From: Candidatus Bathyarchaeota archaeon
GTDB lineage: Archaea > Thermoproteota > Bathyarchaeia > Bathyarchaeales > DTEX01
Length of the DNA: 39,307 nucleotides
Assembly (NCBI GenBank): GCA_018396975.1
Contig: JAGTQA010000017.1
Location: forward strand, 1 to 39,307
Direction: 5' to 3'
A model generated the notes under the pieces. That model was not told the origin of the DNA. It saw only the letters and a program-made list of their open reading frames with translations, and ran no database searches. A program made the translations under genes and the position numbers. Positions 1 to 9,169 of the stretch are shown here, one piece after another (positions within the stretch are counted from its first letter, which is position 1; each line of letters opens with the position of its first letter).

Positions 1-544
1 TAAATATCCTCGCGAACCTCTCCCTTCCAATCTTTGACCTAACTACCATCTGGAGTGTTGCGCCATCACGCATATATTTCGGCGCCTCGGCTATTATGGC
101 TTCTACAGTTGCCAGCCCAGCGCTTATGGGCGGATTAGAGAGTATGCAGTCGAAGAGCATGCCCCTAACTGGCTCATATAGGTTTCCACATTTAACCTCA
201 GCATTACCTATATTATTAAGCTTGATGTTTCGTTTTGCTAGCTTAACAGCCCTCCTATTTACATCAACCATAACAACATGGAGTTTCGGGTTTGTGGCAG
301 CTGCAACAATTCCAATAGCACCATATCCACATCCAATATCCAGGACATAACCTTCATCTGGCAGAACCATATGCTCTATTAAGATTCTTGTTCCGGGATC
401 AATGCGCCTCTTAGAAAAGACCCCGGAGGAGGCTAAAAACTGAAAATCTCTTCCACGTAGATGCGCTTGTATTAGCCGAATCTCCGGCTTAGACTTCGGC
501 TTCGGAGTAAAGTAATGCTCCACCCCACCAACGCCACCAGACAT
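1..544 (-). CDS. Class I SAM-dependent methyltransferase, RsmC/RlmG-like (C-terminus runs off the left edge)
   Basis: Manual minus-strand translation from the ATG at 544: MSGGVGGVEHYFTPKPKSKPEIRL...VLDIGCGYGAIGIVAAATNPKLHVVMVDVNRRAVKLAKRN...LSNPPISAG. Contains SAM-binding motif I and an NPP motif. Confidence 0.85.
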   Translation of the reverse strand, partial: MSGGVGGVEHYFTPKPKSKPEIRLIQAHLRGRDFQFLASSGVFSKRRIDPGTRILIEHMVLPDEGYVLDIGCGYGAIGIVAAATNPKLHVVMVDVNRRAVKLAKRNIKLNNIGNAEVKCGNLYEPVRGMLFDCILSNPPISAGLATVEAIIAEAPKYMRDGATLQMVVRSKIGRERFARIF

Positions 545-605
545 TAGCTGGTCTACCCCGGCTCTCAGGCATAGAGATTGGGAGATCTTGTGAAGTTGAA
601 TGGAC

Positions 606-1541
<936 letters not shown>

Positions 1542-1641
1542 TTAGCTGCACCCTAAGAAGCAATAATAATCCGGCATCTTTTAAAAAGTTTGTTCTAGAA
1601 GACTTTTGATGGTCTATGCGGGGATAGATTTATATGTTTGA

Positions 1642-1657
1642 ATATCAAATTTGATAT
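1642..1657. promoter_or_regulatory. Perfect 16-bp palindrome ATATCAAATTTGATAT, candidate PadR operator
   Basis: The sequence equals its own reverse complement. It lies just 5' of the PadR-family ORF (ATG at 1672), downstream of a TATA-like tttatatg. Confidence 0.6.
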
Positions 1658-1671
1658 CAATGGTGATATAA

Positions 1672-2241
1672 ATGTGTGATGCTCCGCATATTGAATGCCA
1701 CGGTCCACCGCCACACTTAGTCTGGAAGAACATGAAGAGGCACATGGCATGCGTCCCTAAAGGCTTCCTAAGATATCATGTTCTCAGACTATTGAAGGAT
1801 AAGCCCATGTCCGGTTCAGAGATAATGGAAGCTATCGAGAGGGAGACGCATGGGTTCTGGAAGCCAAGCCCAGGCTCAATATATCCGCTACTGGCGTGGC
1901 TTCAGGATAATGGTTACATTAAGGAGGTTCCAAGTGAGGAGGGTGGTGTGAGACGCTACACTATAACTGAGCAGGGATTAAAGCTCCTTGAGGAGCAGGC
2001 TAAGATGCGTGAGAAGATTCGTAAGATGGCTCTCTTTGCCCCAAGATTTATGTGGCTTACTCCCCCACCTGAGGGGGCCCTAGATCTCCAAGAGTCCTTT
2101 GATCGTCTCGTTAGGGCCTTCGTAGATTTTAGGGAGGCCCTAGAGGAACGGGTTAGCAGGGAGGTTCTTAAGGAGGTATCTGAAATTCTAAAGGATACTG
2201 CTGAAAGGATTGAGGCCCTAACTAAGAAACTTAGGGAGTAG
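1672..2241 (+). CDS. PadR family transcriptional regulator
   Basis: PadR-type wHTH: LRLLKDKPMSGSEIMEAIERETHGFWKPSPGSIYPLLAWLQDNGYI; helical C-terminal domain. Confidence 0.9.
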   Translation: MCDAPHIECHGPPPHLVWKNMKRHMACVPKGFLRYHVLRLLKDKPMSGSEIMEAIERETHGFWKPSPGSIYPLLAWLQDNGYIKEVPSEEGGVRRYTITEQGLKLLEEQAKMREKIRKMALFAPRFMWLTPPPEGALDLQESFDRLVRAFVDFREALEERVSREVLKEVSEILKDTAERIEALTKKLRE

Positions 2242-2322
2242 AGCTGGGAATAGATGGAGTGGTTTTCAGCAATCTCAATCTTTATAAGGCGTTAATATCC
2301 TTTCCTATTAGGGCGCGGGATC

Positions 2323-2991
2323 ATGAAGAGGCTTCTTATGATAACCCACTCAGCTGGCTTTAAACATGATTATCTGCCAATCGCTGAAATTGTTGTTAAG
2401 GGTTTGGGCATGGAGTCTGGTATGTTTGATGTCACCGCCACCGATGACTGCGGTCTCCTAAACCGTAGGGATTTAGAGGATTTTGACGCAATACTCTTTG
2501 CAACCAGCGGCGAGCTCCCCATGGATGATTCCCAGAAGGATGATCTTATAGGTGCCATTAGAGGTGGGAAGGGGTTTATAGGCGTGCATAATGCCGCTGA
2601 CACACTCTATAATTTTCCTGAGTATGGTAGGATGCTAGGCGGATACTTCCAAAGCCACCCATGGACTCAGGAGGTCACCGTCATTGTTGAAGACAGAAAT
2701 CATCCGGCAACTAGACATCTGCCGGAAAGATTTAGGGTTAGAGAGGAGGTTTATACGTTTAGGGACTGGTATAGGGAGAGAACCCATGTCCTAATAAGCC
2801 TAGATGTCAGCTCGGTTGATTTGAGTAAGGGGACTAGGGCCGATAACGATTATGCGCTCTCATGGTGCCACAATTACGGTGAGGGTAGAGTATTTTATAC
2901 GGCGTTCGGACATTTCAGGGAGATTTGGACTGAGAGATGGTTCCAAATGCACCTCCTAAATGGCATATTATGGGCGATGAAAATAATTTAG
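2323..2991 (+). CDS. ThuA-like domain protein (glutamine amidotransferase-like fold)
   Basis: MITHSAGFKHDYLPIAE, GGKGFIGVHNAADTLY and GRVFYTAFGH are typical ThuA motifs. Confidence 0.88.
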   Translation: MKRLLMITHSAGFKHDYLPIAEIVVKGLGMESGMFDVTATDDCGLLNRRDLEDFDAILFATSGELPMDDSQKDDLIGAIRGGKGFIGVHNAADTLYNFPEYGRMLGGYFQSHPWTQEVTVIVEDRNHPATRHLPERFRVREEVYTFRDWYRERTHVLISLDVSSVDLSKGTRADNDYALSWCHNYGEGRVFYTAFGHFREIWTERWFQMHLLNGILWAMKII

Positions 2992-3011
2992 CATGGTTTT
3001 ATAAGCCGCTG

Positions 3012-3392
3012 CTATCTCACCCATTCTACTTTTAGATGCTCGGATAATTTCATCTTCAATATTTCTACGAGCTCCGGGTCGTTTCTTGGGTAAATATCTG
3101 GGATGTGGAGGACTATTATCTTGTCTTCCGCATCGGGCTTTAGTGCTAAAATGGCCATTTTATGATGCTCCTCCATTGCAAATATTACGTCAGCCCAGTC
3201 GATTAGATCCTCAGAGAGCCTCTGCCTAGCATTAAACCATACGCCAGCCGACTTAACCTCAAATCCCCCAACCTTCTTAAGTAAGTCCTCGGCTGTTGGG
3301 CTACGATCAATATTCGCTGTGCAGACAAATAGCACCCTTTTAGGCCTCTCAGCCCGCTCTGGACTGCCAACCATATTTAGTCGCCCCCGCAT
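3012..3392 (-). CDS. Low-molecular-weight protein tyrosine phosphatase-like protein
   Basis: P-loop VLFVCTANIDRSPTAEDLL (CX5R) near the N-terminus and a late DIYPRNDP acid-loop-like segment. Overlaps the upstream RHH ORF. Confidence 0.8.
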   Translation of the reverse strand: MRGRLNMVGSPERAERPKRVLFVCTANIDRSPTAEDLLKKVGGFEVKSAGVWFNARQRLSEDLIDWADVIFAMEEHHKMAILALKPDAEDKIIVLHIPDIYPRNDPELVEILKMKLSEHLKVEWVR

Positions 3393-3574
3393 TTCTCCAT
3401 CCTACGCTTCAGCGCCTCCCAAATTAGGCTCTCAACGAACTCTGAGAAGGAGATCTTCTCATTCCTACCTATCCTATTCTTCATCTCCTCATACCACAAG
3501 ATATTAAGTTTCCTTATTAGATTTTCTGAGAGGGAGAGGGATTTTGACCTCTTCCTCTGAACCGGCAAGGCCAT
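3377..3574 (-). CDS. Small ribbon-helix-helix-like DNA-binding protein
   Basis: Strand-helix-helix pattern SKSLSLSENLIRKLNILWYEE...ISFSEFVESLIWEALKRRM; lies in the minus-strand capsid operon. Confidence 0.55.
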   Translation of the reverse strand: MALPVQRKRSKSLSLSENLIRKLNILWYEEMKNRIGRNEKISFSEFVESLIWEALKRRMEKCGGD

Positions 3575-3583
3575 TACCCCATC

Positions 3584-3880
3584 CTATCGCAATTCAACCT
3601 CGACTGGTCGGCGCGTACTGTAATATGGGGGCTGATGGTTTCGGCAGACATATAGGGTTTCAGAGGTCGCCCCACATTTCTCAGCCAAACCTAATGGATC
3701 CCACTCAAAGCTATCTTCATTTCCATAGGCTCTTGGAGGTAGGGTTGGAGTGTAGGGCTTCATTTGCCCCCCGCAGAGTGGACATAACCTATAGCAGTCG
3801 CATACGATAGTAATTGGAACCGGGCTATTGCGCCGAACACTCCTACCGCATGCACCGCAAACTCCATAAACGAAGGTCAA
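3584..3880 (-). CDS. Small zinc-finger protein of the capsid cassette
   Basis: CGACG...CDC...CPLCG...C cysteine pattern; same strand and tightly linked to the capsid genes. Confidence 0.6.
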   Translation of the reverse strand: MTFVYGVCGACGRSVRRNSPVPITIVCDCYRLCPLCGGQMKPYTPTLPPRAYGNEDSFEWDPLGLAEKCGATSETLYVCRNHQPPYYSTRRPVEVELR

Positions 3881-3965
3881 CCCTTACCCCTCCAGCCTCA
3901 TCCACCATTAATTGGAGGAAAAGGGTGGGGGAGGTTCAGACATAGCATTGTCTTTGGCGCCCTCA

Positions 3966-4955
3966 CTAGCAGTTTACGATCCTTGCCACGGCATCCTTCC
4001 TTAGGGTGCCGAGACCGTAGCGTATTGTGCATATTACTCCTTGGCTCAGCCTCTCCTCATAGGGTTGTGTAAGTATGTCTCTTCTCAGGAGTAGGACGGC
4101 TGCCTTCCTAGTATCGATCAGATGGACCTTTGTCGGAGTGCATATATCGGTCTCAACAATCTTAAAGCCTAAGTATGTCTCACCGAGCAGACCGCGGCTC
4201 ACATCAACCCTATCGCCAAAGTAGAAGCTATTAATGAACTTCTCATCGTTCCATAAGTCTGCTATCTGATCTGGGTGGATCATGGCCACATTAGCCGTGT
4301 AACCAGCTTTCTTAACGGCGTTCCAAGCCCTAACTAGGTCGATCCATGATAGTGTTCCGGGCTTCTCAGCCTCTATCTCCGAGCCTCCAGCCAGCTCGTT
4401 TGGCGGTATGCTCTCATACAGGGCCACAACATCCTCTGTCAGCTTCTCCTCTAGGAGCTGGGCTGCCTCCTCAATGGCCCTCTCAATAACATTAAATGGA
4501 ACATCCTCCAGATATGCTTGGCTGAATAGTGCGTCATAGCCATATTCGCGGTCAACGTCTATATCCACTATATCGAAGTGCTCAGGTGTCTGGAGTGAGG
4601 GCCCCTCACTTATTCGCCAGACCGAGCCGCGCCTACTTAGGTAGAAGCGGACCCTAGGGCTTGTAACCCTCAGAACCCATATCAGCTCCCTGCCAACGGC
4701 CCTCCGCCTTGCAGCCTCAATAGCTATGTCATGAACCTTGCCCAGTGCCTGAGCGACATCGCTTAAGACATATTCCCTCATAACCCTCTGGTAGAGTGTG
4801 TTTCCGCTAGCCTTTCCGAGGAAGTTCTCTCTCCATGCATGCTCGCCTAGATCCGGATCCCTTAGGACTGCCTCCCTTAATGTGTTTGAGTATTCCGGCT
4901 GCGCCATACCCAATCTGACACCCCCTACGCGCCCATTCCATGAGTGTCTGGGCAT
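3966..4955 (-). CDS. HK97-fold-type major capsid protein (likely true start at 4907, MAQPEYSNTLREAV)
   Basis: Length and pattern of an HK97-like MCP: FDIVDIDVDREYGYDALFSQAYLEDVPFNVIERAIEEAAQLLEEKLTEDVVALYESI...VAMIHPDQIADLWNDEKFINS...GETYLGFKIVETD. Context of protease, decoration protein and portal. Confidence 0.8.
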   Translation of the reverse strand: MPRHSWNGRVGGVRLGMAQPEYSNTLREAVLRDPDLGEHAWRENFLGKASGNTLYQRVMREYVLSDVAQALGKVHDIAIEAARRRAVGRELIWVLRVTSPRVRFYLSRRGSVWRISEGPSLQTPEHFDIVDIDVDREYGYDALFSQAYLEDVPFNVIERAIEEAAQLLEEKLTEDVVALYESIPPNELAGGSEIEAEKPGTLSWIDLVRAWNAVKKAGYTANVAMIHPDQIADLWNDEKFINSFYFGDRVDVSRGLLGETYLGFKIVETDICTPTKVHLIDTRKAAVLLLRRDILTQPYEERLSQGVICTIRYGLGTLRKDAVARIVNC

Positions 4956-5368
4956 ACCAGTATGAGTATTTGGTCGCCAGCTCCGCCAGCATCCATCAAA
5001 GATTTTCCGCCTGAGAGCCCCTCATCGGATCCTAGGGCCTTAACCGCCCTACCCTCATCATCAGATTTGACTGCGTCGCCGGCTGTCAGCGCCCCGCCAG
5101 CATAGACCTTAACGACCCCGAGTATGCAGACTGGAATATACTCGCCCCTAACGCCATCCTTTAATGCTACGCCTAAGATTCTGTCGCCTGAGTTAGCCTC
5201 TCTAATGAGCGGTGGCCAACCCTCGCTGCTAGATAATGCTACAAAGCGCCCCTTCCGGATGCTGTCCCCATCGCATTTACATGTTAGGATTAGGCTTGTC
5301 GCCGATAGAACCTCCCCCAAAGCCGCTTCTGGAACCATATCCCTAGCAGACATGGACACCACCTCCAA
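4925..5368 (-). CDS. DUF2190-like capsid decoration protein
   Basis: Small beta-rich protein with ILGVALKDGVRGEYIPVCILGVVKVYAGGALTAGDAVKSDDEGRAV, typical of DUF2190 decoration proteins next to MCP genes. Confidence 0.75.
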   Translation of the reverse strand: MEVVSMSARDMVPEAALGEVLSATSLILTCKCDGDSIRKGRFVALSSSEGWPPLIREANSGDRILGVALKDGVRGEYIPVCILGVVKVYAGGALTAGDAVKSDDEGRAVKALGSDEGLSGGKSLMDAGGAGDQILILVCPDTHGMGA

Positions 5369-5377
5369 ACTATTTGA

Positions 5378-6169
5378 TCATGATGTTTTTGCGACCGCCA
5401 AGCCATTCTCTAGGAATCTAACTAATTCCCTAAGCCTCCGATTTTGCGGGCAGGATAGACACCTCCATCCGCCCGGGGCCTTCCCATAACATATCCCCTT
5501 CAATCTGCTAATCAGCTCGTTTAGGATAATTGAGTCTGGAACTGCCTCCCTCAGCGGTATCACAACCGCCCTTCCGGGGATTTTATTCCTCAGTTGTCTG
5601 AGTATACCCTCCCACACCTGCACTTTTGTTTTCGGATCGCCCGGTGGGAAATCCTTTAGGAGAGATAGCCCGGTGAATCTTATGCCCCTAGGCGCTAGAC
5701 CATTAACTCTCTCTAGGCTCCTCCAATCATACTCCACGCTGCAGTGTCTAATCACGCCGCTCCTAATCATGTTTAGGACCTCCTCATCATTTAGCTCGGC
5801 TATATACTTGATTCCTCCATCTTCATACCAAGCGTCCAAAACCCTCCCATTTAGGGGGCGAGTGTGATCTAGGAGGAGTGGGGCTCCCCTTAATGTTCTG
5901 GCGGCCCTCTGGAGCTCATCCTCCAAGTAGACTCGGACACTAGGCCACTCGCTCGGATGATACGTCTTTACTGGATGTATGGCCTCCCCGTAAATTATAT
6001 TTGTGTTTGGGCCGCGCGCGCCCACGGTGCCGTCGAAACTAAAATATTCCTCAGTCTCCCTCCGCTCTATGCGGTTTGTTGGAGCCCCACCAACCCTCCC
6101 ATCAGATTCCTCGCCTTTCCCTTGGGATGGCGTGTCCCGAACTAGGCTCTCAAAGGACATAGGCATCAA
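5378..6169 (-). CDS. Prohead/capsid maturation protease-like protein
   Basis: GAPLLLDHTRPLNGRVLDAWYEDGGIKYIAELND...IRSGVIRHCSVEYDW resembles the catalytic His/Ser region of HK97-type prohead proteases; directly upstream of the decoration protein and MCP. Confidence 0.75.
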   Translation of the reverse strand: MMPMSFESLVRDTPSQGKGEESDGRVGGAPTNRIERRETEEYFSFDGTVGARGPNTNIIYGEAIHPVKTYHPSEWPSVRVYLEDELQRAARTLRGAPLLLDHTRPLNGRVLDAWYEDGGIKYIAELNDEEVLNMIRSGVIRHCSVEYDWRSLERVNGLAPRGIRFTGLSLLKDFPPGDPKTKVQVWEGILRQLRNKIPGRAVVIPLREAVPDSIILNELISRLKGICYGKAPGGWRCLSCPQNRRLRELVRFLENGLAVAKTS

Positions 6170-6188
6170 GTCTGAAAGGGGGAAGAAA

Positions 6189-6200
6189 GTATAAAAGCCG
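6189..6200 (-). promoter_or_regulatory. Archaeal TATA-box-like promoter for the minus-strand capsid operon
   Basis: Minus strand reads CGGCTTTTATAC about 20-30 nt upstream of the protease ATG (6169). Confidence 0.45.
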
Positions 6201-6237
6201 TATCATAGAAATAAAAGAAATCAAATTCCTTTTATAA

Positions 6238-6260
6238 AAGGGGCCGAAATCCTGCCCCTT
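6238..6260 (-). terminator. Stem-loop between the dehydrogenase and protease genes, possible terminator
   Basis: AAGGGGC-(9 nt)-GCCCCTT 7-bp perfect stem; on the minus strand it is followed by TTTTAT, downstream of the dehydrogenase stop. Confidence 0.4.
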
Positions 6261-6275
6261 AAATTTACTTGGCCA

Positions 6276-7298
6276 TTAAGCCATCTGGTGATCTACGAAT
6301 TTTAGGATTACACCCATTGCCTTAGCCCTATCCTCTAGGAGCATCCTATAGGCTTTTTCGGCATCGCGCCAATAATATCTATGCGTTATTAAGTGGTCTA
6401 TTCTTAGGTAGCCCTCAGATAATAGTTTGAGGAAGAACTCGGTGTTCCTCTTCCTAGTCCATGGGTTGTATGGCGTCTCATATTCCGGTTGGCTGGTGAA
6501 GTGGGTTCCAATTATCACCCTACTAGGCCGGTTAACCTCATCGTGGAAGTCCATTACAGTCTTCCCCCTAGGCGAACTCAGAACTATGAAGTATCCTAGA
6601 CTTCTGGTTAGGGTTATGGCTTCCGGTATAATATCTGGGTCTCCGGTAACCTCAAATACCTTATCAGCCATCCTGCCACCCGTTATCCTCCCAACGGACT
6701 CCCTAATGCCATCCCAGCTCTCAAAGCGTAGGGTGTGGGTTGCCCCGGAAAACCTTGCGATCTTAAGCCTCTCTTCCGCGATGTCTATAGCTATAACCGG
6801 GTATGCGCCAGCCATCCTAGAGAATATCACCGCCATTTGCCCGAGAATCCCAAGCCCAACGACAACCACCGAATCGCCCAAAGAGACCCTAGCGAGCCTA
6901 ACAGAATTCATTACGCCAGACGCTATTGTATGGAAGCATGCATCCTCAACCCTAACACCCCTTGGAATTCTAACAAGGTTATCCTCACCCACTATTGAGT
7001 GGGTTGCGTGTGGTGAGGTTGCGGCAACAAGCTCGCCGACCGAGAAACCCCTAACATTAGATCCGCACCTAACCACCCTACCTACACTCGAATATCCGGG
7101 TATGAAGGGATACTTAACGTATGCGGACCAGGCGGAATTGGCTGGGAATCTGCCCGTTAGCGCCGTTAGTTCCGTTCCAGTGCTTATCAGCGTGGCCTCC
7201 GTCTCTATTAAAACTTCATTCTCCCTAGGCTCCCCAACCTCAAAACTTTCAATCTCAATTTTATTTGGTTCTGGAAAGATTATTCTGAAGCCCTCCAA
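6276..7298 (-). CDS. Zinc-type alcohol dehydrogenase superfamily (MDR) oxidoreductase
   Basis: EATLISTGTELTALTG, GDSVVVVGLGILGQMAVIFSRMAGA Rossmann motif, MDR C-terminus. Confidence 0.88.
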   Translation of the reverse strand: MEGFRIIFPEPNKIEIESFEVGEPRENEVLIETEATLISTGTELTALTGRFPANSAWSAYVKYPFIPGYSSVGRVVRCGSNVRGFSVGELVAATSPHATHSIVGEDNLVRIPRGVRVEDACFHTIASGVMNSVRLARVSLGDSVVVVGLGILGQMAVIFSRMAGAYPVIAIDIAEERLKIARFSGATHTLRFESWDGIRESVGRITGGRMADKVFEVTGDPDIIPEAITLTRSLGYFIVLSSPRGKTVMDFHDEVNRPSRVIIGTHFTSQPEYETPYNPWTRKRNTEFFLKLLSEGYLRIDHLITHRYYWRDAEKAYRMLLEDRAKAMGVILKFVDHQMA

Positions 7299-7395
7299 GC
7301 GAGCGCACCACCCATAAAGCTTAGGATCCTTAAGAATAATGTTTTTGGTAAGCTATATATGCGATGATCCTCATAAGATTTGGCTGGTGTGCTGG

Positions 7396-7674
7396 ATGAG
7401 TGTAAGTGCCGCACTACGTGAGATAGAGGCAATAGAGGATCTCATCGGACCATACGAGTTCTTCTCATATGATGCCAAGAAAGTCCTCATGCTCCTGAGA
7501 GATTTGAGAGATGCCCTGAACAGGATGGATAAGGATAAGATAAGACAGATGATTACGGATATATCGAATATTGAGGCTATGGCAGCCCCATATAGGGGAT
7601 ATGGATTTGTCGAGGAGTCCATAGAGCATGCAAAGAAGCTACTTAATGAGCTAAAGAAGATTGTTGGGGAGTAG
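7396..7674 (+). CDS. Hypothetical small helical protein (ORF opens at 7339; ATG at 7396 is more likely)
   Basis: MSVSAALREIEAIEDLIGPYEFFSYDAKKVLMLLRDLRDALNRMDKDKIRQMITDIS..., consistent coding pattern; no family recognised. Confidence 0.6.
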   Translation: MSVSAALREIEAIEDLIGPYEFFSYDAKKVLMLLRDLRDALNRMDKDKIRQMITDISNIEAMAAPYRGYGFVEESIEHAKKLLNELKKIVGE

Positions 7675-7747
7675 CCGCCTCAATCACCCAATATTTTTCC
7701 ACAAAAATTTGATAAATTTTAAATACTCAATGTTTTAAAAATATTTT

Positions 7748-7775
7748 GTATATCAAGTATACGAGGTATAGTATA
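7748..7775. repeat. GTATA iterons upstream of an RHH gene
   Basis: GTATA begins at 7748, 7757, 7766 and 7771 (spacings 9, 9, 5), directly abutting the RHH ATG at 7775. Confidence 0.5.
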
Positions 7776-7951
7776 TGAAAGCTTACCTCGCCGTAACAGT
7801 TGACAGCAAACTCTATAGGAAGATTGAGGCCCTCAGGGGTAGGGAGAAGAGGTCGACCTTTGTTGAGTATCTCCTATGGCTTGGTATTGAGGAGCATATT
7901 AAGAGGCCTAGGGAGCCAAAGGGCTCTCAGATGAAGAGGAGTGGAATATGA
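7775..7951 (+). CDS. Ribbon-helix-helix protein, 58 aa (not in the ORF track)
   Basis: Manual translation: MKAYLAVTVDSKLYRKIEALRGREKRSTFVEYLLWLGIEEHIKRPREPKGSQMKRSGI*. Confidence 0.7.
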   Translation: MKAYLAVTVDSKLYRKIEALRGREKRSTFVEYLLWLGIEEHIKRPREPKGSQMKRSGI

Positions 7952-7996
7952 AGTGTTTAGACGAGGCCATTATTTAGGCTTTCGAGAGGGGTTTAA

Positions 7997-9157
7997 ATGT
8001 TTGGTGGGGTCATTAGGCGTCTTCGGGAGATGGTTCTTAAGCCCAGCGGCAGCCTCCTACCAGCTCACCTATCAATCTTCGGCGAGCAGCCGCCCATAAG
8101 ATTCGAGGATTATATTGAGGCCTACCTAAAGGACCCCTCATGCAAGGCGTTTGTGGACTTCCTCGCTGATCAGGTGGTTGGCGTGGGCTTCTATACTACG
8201 GTTGACTATAGCTATCCTAAGGCTAGGGAGGCTAAGGAGATAGTTGACGACTTCTGTGAGTCCGTTAACCTCGATGGGTTACTCCACATCAGCGCTAGGG
8301 AGATAATTGCCGCCGGAAACAGCTTTTGGGAGAAGATAGAGCCTAATAATTTGGAGGACTTAAGAATTCTGCCGCTAACAAGTATAAGCCAGATAAAGCG
8401 GGATATTTACGGTAATATCAAGGAATATGTACAGTCTCCAGAGTACGGTGGTAAAACAATCCCACCCGACAGGATAATACATTTCAAGTGGAATCCAGTT
8501 AATGGAGAGCCTTTTGGAACTGGCATACTGCGCCCGCTCCTTGAGAGGATGAGGGTTGGAGGAGAGGTTAGAATGAGCTTCTTGGAGATGAAGGCGCGTA
8601 TAGAGAGGATGCTCCCGGAAATATTTGAGAGGTATGCTGGGCCGGATGAGCTCTGGATATTTGAGGGCGTAAGCGATGAGCAGCTCGCCGAGTACCAGAG
8701 GCTTATAAAGTCAAAGCCTAAGACTGGGGCGCGCTTTGTCTATAATCGGCCGGCCGATGTGAAGACGGTCCAGATAGACCCGCGAATCCAATTTAAGGCA
8801 TACCTAGAGCATATAATAAACCAAGTCTATTTGGGCGGGCAGACCCCTCTGCCGAAACTATTCACAACGCCGGGCTTCACCGAGGCCTCTGCTAGGGCTG
8901 CCCTAGAGATAGCGGAGCGGAAGATCATAGCATTACAGCGCTTTATTAAGCGGATAATTGAGAGGGAGGTTTTCAATCCATTAATAGAGCAGGCCGGCCT
9001 AGATGCTAGAAGGGCTAGTTGCAGACTGAACTGGGGTGTGCCGGAGAGGCCGAAAATAAATGTTCCAGACTTGATTAGGGCGGCTGAGCTAAAGCTGATA
9101 ACTGCTGAGGAGTTTAGGGATATGATGAGGGAGATGGGCTGGCAGCTTAGGGAGTAG
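7997..9157 (+). CDS. Phage-type portal protein
   Basis: CKAFVDFLADQVVGVGFYTTVD...REIIAAGNSFWEKIEPNN...LPLTSISQIKRDIYGNIKEYVQ...IPPDRIIHFKWNPVNGEPFGTGILRPLLE has strong portal-protein character. Confidence 0.88.
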   Translation: MFGGVIRRLREMVLKPSGSLLPAHLSIFGEQPPIRFEDYIEAYLKDPSCKAFVDFLADQVVGVGFYTTVDYSYPKAREAKEIVDDFCESVNLDGLLHISAREIIAAGNSFWEKIEPNNLEDLRILPLTSISQIKRDIYGNIKEYVQSPEYGGKTIPPDRIIHFKWNPVNGEPFGTGILRPLLERMRVGGEVRMSFLEMKARIERMLPEIFERYAGPDELWIFEGVSDEQLAEYQRLIKSKPKTGARFVYNRPADVKTVQIDPRIQFKAYLEHIINQVYLGGQTPLPKLFTTPGFTEASARAALEIAERKIIALQRFIKRIIEREVFNPLIEQAGLDARRASCRLNWGVPERPKINVPDLIRAAELKLITAEEFRDMMREMGWQLRE

Positions 9158-9169
9158 GGCTATTGCAGG

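Noticed and set aside
96-350. 84-aa plus-strand ORF
   Set aside because: Antisense to the RsmC-like methyltransferase at 1-544.
3966-4955. MCP could be a stand-alone encapsulin nanocompartment shell
   Set aside because: Adjacent decoration, protease-like and portal genes fit a virus-type procapsid better; no cargo-loading partner is evident. Not fully excluded without structure prediction.
4807-4992. 61-aa minus-strand ORF overlapping the MCP start
   Set aside because: Out-of-frame overlap with the decoration protein end and MCP start; no family signal.
6427-7317. 296-aa plus-strand ORF
   Set aside because: Lies antisense to the well-supported MDR dehydrogenase; a shadow ORF with no recognisable motif.
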